The translations under genes were made by a program, and so were the position numbers. This document shows, piece by piece, positions 60,570 through 64,000 of a DNA stretch of 64,000 nt. The stretch is from Paractinoplanes lichenicola (lineage in GTDB: Bacteria > Actinomycetota > Actinomycetes > Mycobacteriales > Micromonosporaceae), in contig NZ_JAENHO010000002.1 of the NCBI RefSeq assembly GCF_016785085.1, positions 744,001-808,000 of the forward strand. Reading direction: 5' to 3'. The stretch's first letter is position 1; each line of letters begins with the position of its first letter. The notes beneath the pieces are model-generated. The model was given only the letters and a program-made list of their open reading frames with translations. It was not told the origin of the DNA and ran no database searches.

Positions 60570-61583
60570 CTACAGCCCGAGGAACTGGCTGATTTGCGGT
60601 CCCCAGGTCGACCACACTTCCGCCAGGCCGCCGGCCGTCGCGGCCGAGCCGGCGAAACCGGCGACCAAGGCTCGCAAGGCGCCACGACTCATTCGCCGGT
60701 CGGTGGGCGCATTCGCCTGGGCGGCGATCTCCTCCAGCGTTTCGAGCAGTTCCGTCCGGGCGGTCTCGTCGATCTCGGCGTCGGCCAGAATCGCCTTGCG
60801 CATGCCCTTCAAGGCTGACGAGACCTCTTGGTGGCCGGCCGTCGCCAGCTGCCCGACGTTGATGTTGATGTTGTTCAAGCTGTTCTCGACGCGTTCCGTG
60901 ACGACGATATTGCCATGGCCGTTGACGACGATTCCCGCCTGCGGTTTCATGTCCCACTCCACTGCTGCCGTGATCATTCCGAGAGTCATCAATCTGGCGC
61001 ACTCCATCGCCCAGGCCCCGGCCACGGGAGTGAGGACTCCATTGAGGACCGGCGAGCCGAGCGCCCCGGCATTCCTCATCGTGGCGGGAATCGCGGTGGC
61101 CGCGGAGACGACCCGCTGGGCGAAGACCTCCAGCGTCGAACTCAGCCGCCGGCCGCTTGCCTCGACGCGGGTGTTGACGAGCTCGGTCAAGCGGGAGACG
61201 TCCAACGACTGGTCGGGTTCGAGCAGGCGTTCGCTCGACCGCCAGAAGCGGTACATGAGGTAGCCGCGCTCCCAGGCCAGCTTCAGCAGGAAAGCAAGAC
61301 ACTCGAAGAGCGTGTGGCCGGACAGCGTGTCGTTCCCGTACAGCCGGAGGCCCGGGGTGAGACGGTGATCCCGCAGGAATTCCTCCGCGAAGAAGTAAGC
61401 ATTCGCGTCGATGACGGTCCACATTTTCGTCGGCAGAAGGCTGAGCATCGCCTCGAAGCCCGCCAATTTATCGCCCAGGTGGTCGAGGCTGATCTCGAAA
61501 TTCGCCAGAAACGATATGACGGCTCGGTCGGCGTCGTGCCGAAGGCCGTCCGGTGCGAATCTCAACGAATTCAATGTCGGCAC
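60570..61583 (-). CDS. Unrecognised protein with Asn-rich hinge and C-terminal hydrophobic helix
   Basis: I do not recognise this 337-residue protein. The N-terminal 200 residues are helical with several aromatic residues (MWTVIDANAYFFAEEFL). A beta-like, Asn-rich stretch near 215-245 (VVNGHGNIVVTERVENSLNN, then ININVGQ) is followed by an acidic coiled-coil-like helix pair (AILADAEIDETARTELLETL). The end is a small-residue hydrophobic helix and Trp-containing tail. A segment of this kind before a terminal hydrophobic helix occurs in several bacterial effector-type proteins, but that link is speculative. Codon use is less biased than in its neighbours. Confidence 0.72.
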   Translation of the reverse strand: MPTLNSLRFAPDGLRHDADRAVISFLANFEISLDHLGDKLAGFEAMLSLLPTKMWTVIDANAYFFAEEFLRDHRLTPGLRLYGNDTLSGHTLFECLAFLLKLAWERGYLMYRFWRSSERLLEPDQSLDVSRLTELVNTRVEASGRRLSSTLEVFAQRVVSAATAIPATMRNAGALGSPVLNGVLTPVAGAWAMECARLMTLGMITAAVEWDMKPQAGIVVNGHGNIVVTERVENSLNNININVGQLATAGHQEVSSALKGMRKAILADAEIDETARTELLETLEEIAAQANAPTDRRMSRGALRALVAGFAGSAATAGGLAEVWSTWGPQISQFLGL

Positions 61584-62021
61584 CTCGTCCGGTCGATCGG
61601 TCCATAACCGTACACCGGATGCACCAATGTGGATGTCACTCGCATTCGTATTCAGTTACTTCCCGGAAATTGCGCTCCTTGTTCGGCGACGTCCTGACCT
61701 GACCCGCGCCGAGCGCTGGTATCGGCCGGCCGCCGATCCGCGCGATGGGCAATGTCGGTGATCTGCCGAGCACGCGTAGGCCGAGGAGTGGTTCCTGCGG
61801 GCGGGCCCGCACCGGCGACCCGCCCAGCTTTGGCGCGGCAGGCGGCCGCGGCCCGGCACTGGTTGAGGTCGCGATTATTTCGGGAACGTGACAAGACATC
61901 GATGACTTGCGATGATGGGAGCGCTCCCAATCCCCCCTGGGGCCGGTGGTGCGCGGTGATGACGGTGATTCGCGCCCGAGCCTGGCCGGCCGTAGTGCTT
62001 GCGATCGATGAGAGGGAAACT
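61584..62021. other. 438-bp upstream region of the GH5 cellulase
   Basis: No convincing gene lies here, although frames stay open by chance on both strands. It contains the CebR box at 61916-61929 and the AGAGGGA ribosome site at 62011-62017. The cellulase promoter is expected around 61870-61930. Confidence 0.5.
61916..61929. promoter_or_regulatory. CebR operator of the GH5 cellulase
   Basis: The palindrome TGGGAGCGCTCCCA lies 92 bp upstream of the cellulase start. It matches the established CebR box exactly, so the cellulase is probably repressed without cello-oligosaccharides. Confidence 0.9.
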
Positions 62022-63650
62022 GTGACATCGAGATGGAGAAAGGCCGGGCTGGCGGTCCTCGCCGCCACCGTGACCTTCGCCGGGACGTACGGGGTGACGA
62101 GGTCCGCCTCGGCCGACGTCGTGGCCGAGTTGAACGCCTCGCAGCTGGTGGCCGACATGGGCGCCGGCTGGAACCTAGGCAACGCGCTGGAGGCCAGCAA
62201 CAACGGCATCCCCAGCGAGACGGCCTGGGGCAACCCGGTCGTGACGCAGGCCCTGATCGACCGGGTGCGGGCCTCGGGCTTCAAGACGATCCGGATCCCG
62301 GTCTCGTATCTGGGGAACATCGGGGCCGGCCCGAACTACACGGTGAACGCCGCCTGGCTCAACCGGATCAAGGAGGTCGTGGACTACGCCCACGGCCGGG
62401 GCCTGTACGTGCTGATCAACATGCACGGGGACGGCTACAAGACGGTCACCGGGTCGTGGCTCATCTGCGACGCGGCCGACCAGACCACGATCAAGGACAA
62501 GTATCAGAAGGTCTGGCAGCAGGTCGCGACCAAGTTCCAGGGCTACAACGACCACCTGATCTTCGAGTCCATGAACGAGAACTTCGACGGCCAGTACGGC
62601 AACCCGACCCAGCCGTGCTACTCGAACATCAACGCGTACAACCAGATCTTTGTGGACACCGTACGGCGGACCGGTGGGACCAACGCGTCGCGCTGGCTGC
62701 TGACGCCGGGCTGGAACACGAACATCGACCACACCGTGGGCAGCGGCTTCGTGCTCCCGACCGACCAGTACCGGTCGTCGACCATCCCCGCCAACGAGCA
62801 GCGGATCATGATCTCCGTCCACTACTACGACCCTTGGGACTTCGCGGGCCAGGAGGACGGCACGATCACGCAGTGGGGCGCGGGGGCGACCAACCCGGCC
62901 AAGAAGTCGACGTGGGGTCAGGAAGACTTCATGGACGGCCAGCTGAAGAAGATGTACGACAAGTTCGTCACGCGCGGCTATCCGGTGTTCGTCGGCGAGT
63001 ACGGCTCGATCGACAAGACGACGTACGACTCCACGAACAACCGCTACCGTGCGGACTACGCGCGCACCCTGGTGGCCACGGCCAAGAAGTACGGCGCGGC
63101 CACCGCCTACTGGGACAACGGCTGGAACGGGCAGCACGGGTTCGGGCTGTTCAATCGCAGCTCCGCCACGGTGACTCAGCAGGGCATCATCGACGCCATC
63201 ATGGGCGCCGTCGGCGGCACCTCGCCCACCACGCCGCCCGTGACCACGCCCCCGGCTACGACGCCGCCCGCGACCACCCCGCCGGCCACCACGCCTCCGG
63301 CTACCACGCCGCCCGCCACTACGCCGCCCGCTGGTAACGGTGCCTGCCGGGTCAGCAGCACGGTCAACGCGTGGAACTCCGGCCTGACCAACTCCATCAC
63401 CGTCACGAACACGGGCACCACCGCCGTCAACGGCTGGTCGCTGGTCTTCACCCTGGCTGCCGGGCAGAGCATCGTCGGCGGGTGGAACGCGAATTACGCG
63501 CCGGCCAGCGGCACGGTGACCGCGTCCAACGTCAGCTACAACGGGACCCTCGCGCCTGGCGCCTCGACCGGCATCGGCTATCAGGCCAACCACACCGGCA
63601 ACGCCGCGGCCCCCACCGGTTTCCGGCTCAACGGCGTCGCCTGCAGCTGA
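62022..63650 (+). CDS. Secreted GH5 endoglucanase with CBM2
   Basis: The 542-residue cellulase has a signal peptide ending near residue 32 (SASA), then a GH5 barrel: MGAGWNLGNALEASN, LINMHGDGY, acid/base Glu186 in ESMNENF and nucleophile Glu326 in FVGEYGS. A linker of TTPPA repeats leads to a C-terminal CBM2 (ACRVSSTVNAWNSGLTNSIT). It should cut beta-1,4-glucan outside the cell and act together with the LPMO. The GTG start at 62022 follows AGAGGGA by 4 bases; the frame is open upstream. Confidence 0.94.
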   Translation: MTSRWRKAGLAVLAATVTFAGTYGVTRSASADVVAELNASQLVADMGAGWNLGNALEASNNGIPSETAWGNPVVTQALIDRVRASGFKTIRIPVSYLGNIGAGPNYTVNAAWLNRIKEVVDYAHGRGLYVLINMHGDGYKTVTGSWLICDAADQTTIKDKYQKVWQQVATKFQGYNDHLIFESMNENFDGQYGNPTQPCYSNINAYNQIFVDTVRRTGGTNASRWLLTPGWNTNIDHTVGSGFVLPTDQYRSSTIPANEQRIMISVHYYDPWDFAGQEDGTITQWGAGATNPAKKSTWGQEDFMDGQLKKMYDKFVTRGYPVFVGEYGSIDKTTYDSTNNRYRADYARTLVATAKKYGAATAYWDNGWNGQHGFGLFNRSSATVTQQGIIDAIMGAVGGTSPTTPPVTTPPATTPPATTPPATTPPATTPPATTPPAGNGACRVSSTVNAWNSGLTNSITVTNTGTTAVNGWSLVFTLAAGQSIVGGWNANYAPASGTVTASNVSYNGTLAPGASTGIGYQANHTGNAAAPTGFRLNGVACS

Positions 63651-63691
63651 CCGCGTAGCCGCGTCGTCACGGACCGTACCTCGTCGCCTCG

Positions 63692-63729
63692 CCGAGAAAA
63701 TCTGGTCGCTGGAGACTAGACTTTCTCGG
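63692..63729 (+). terminator. Terminator hairpin after the GH5 gene
   Basis: CCGAGAAA at 63692-63699 pairs with TTTCTCGG at 63722-63729, and TCT/AGA extend the stem inside after one mismatch. It begins 41 bases after the stop codon. Confidence 0.7.
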
Positions 63730-63885
63730 TGGGGCTGGGTAACGTTGCCTCCGTTGACGCAGATATCGGGATAAAACGCCGATGAAGCAGGCCGAGCGTC
63801 AAGCAGGGCCCGGATCACTTCGTGGCTCGCTCGGCCCTCGCGGTGGAAAGGCATCACCGCGTCAAGAAGTTCGCGCAAGGCAAGA
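63730..63885. other. Non-coding or unassigned stretch near the window end
   Basis: I cannot assign a gene here. TTGCCT near 63745, TTGACG near 63755 and GATAAAAC near 63770 could belong to a plus-strand promoter. A minus-strand frame with plausible codon use (VMPFHREGRASHEVIRALLD) enters from the right edge, but matches no family I know. Confidence 0.3.
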
Positions 63886-63986
63886 CCTTGACGAAGTTCC
63901 AGGTCAAGGCAAGGCAGGACAAGACCTTGACGTTTTTCCAGGTCAGGGCATGCACGGCAAGACCTTGGCGTAAGTCCAGGCCAGGG
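63886..63986. repeat. Three tandem hairpin repeats of 38-39 bp
   Basis: Each unit has a 7-bp stem and a 10-base loop ending TCCAG: CCTTGAC/GTCAAGG at 63886-63909, CCTTGAC/GTCAGGG at 63925-63948, and CCTTGGC/GCCAGGG at 63963-63986. In the third unit an A-T pair has become G-C, and the G in the right arm of units 2 and 3 would form a G-U pair. The series may continue beyond the window. Confidence 0.8.
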
Positions 63987-64000
63987 CAACCGCAGGCAGG

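Noticed and set aside
63782..63973. Small plus-strand ORF of 63 codons near the window end
   Set aside because: It runs through the hairpin repeats, repeats QDL/PGQG because of them, and has no ribosome site or homology.

Overview
The window is high-G+C DNA (roughly 70 % or more by eye) with dense, strongly biased coding, frequent GTG starts and many ATGA/GTGA stop-start overlaps. Gene content points to an actinobacterium, most likely Micromonosporaceae (Actinoplanes-like). Supporting features are an F420-type oxidoreductase pair, EspC/ESX-like small proteins, a SAM-IV riboswitch, CebR-type boxes by cellulose genes and a second, divergent EF-Tu. I found no rRNA, tRNA or CRISPR array.

Layout. 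1-11.9 kb: a four-gene translationally coupled operon of a very large helical protein (cut by the window edge), a MoxR AAA+ ATPase, a DUF5682-vWA protein and a SWIM zinc-finger protein; this is the best candidate for a poorly described multi-gene system. 12-18 kb: CYTH protein, Kup potassium transporter, F420-dependent reductase and LLM monooxygenase, divergent from a MarR-epimerase pair across a clear operator pair. 18-24.7 kb: a Cys-rich protein, DUF1684, a SAM-IV riboswitch controlling a class V PLP enzyme-NUDIX-hypothetical operon, gamma-glutamyltransferase and an ESX-like pair. 24.8-29 kb: ThrRS, MATE exporter and its MarR regulator. 29-33 kb: a scar region with two decayed IS30 transposase fragments in opposite orientation, a LuxR/TPR regulator missing its 5' end, and a TnpB reading frame fused in frame to a DUF4242 gene. 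33-42.7 kb: PnuC, CorA, two giant FtsX-like permeases with two ABC ATPases, and a 169-bp palindromic element. 42.7-46.2 kb: PRPP synthetase, GH88/105 hydrolase, NmrA-like reductase and TetR.

46-64 kb: secreted polysaccharide enzymes (AA10 LPMO-CBM2, GH30-CBM6, GH5-CBM2) with CebR boxes. Interspersed are a DMT transporter, sirtuin, hybrid histidine kinase, Ser/Thr kinase, a TetR/SDR divergent pair that has lost both 5' halves, a divergent EF-Tu with an elaborate leader, an MFS/HAD pair, a TM2 protein and one unrecognised protein.

Two themes cut across the window. First, short tandem duplications of about 39-60 bp recur inside genes and at gene junctions; at two junctions they have created chains of 14-17-residue mini-ORFs linked by ATGA overlaps. 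Second, the palindrome CGTACG is strongly iterated throughout, often at the cost of rare codons.
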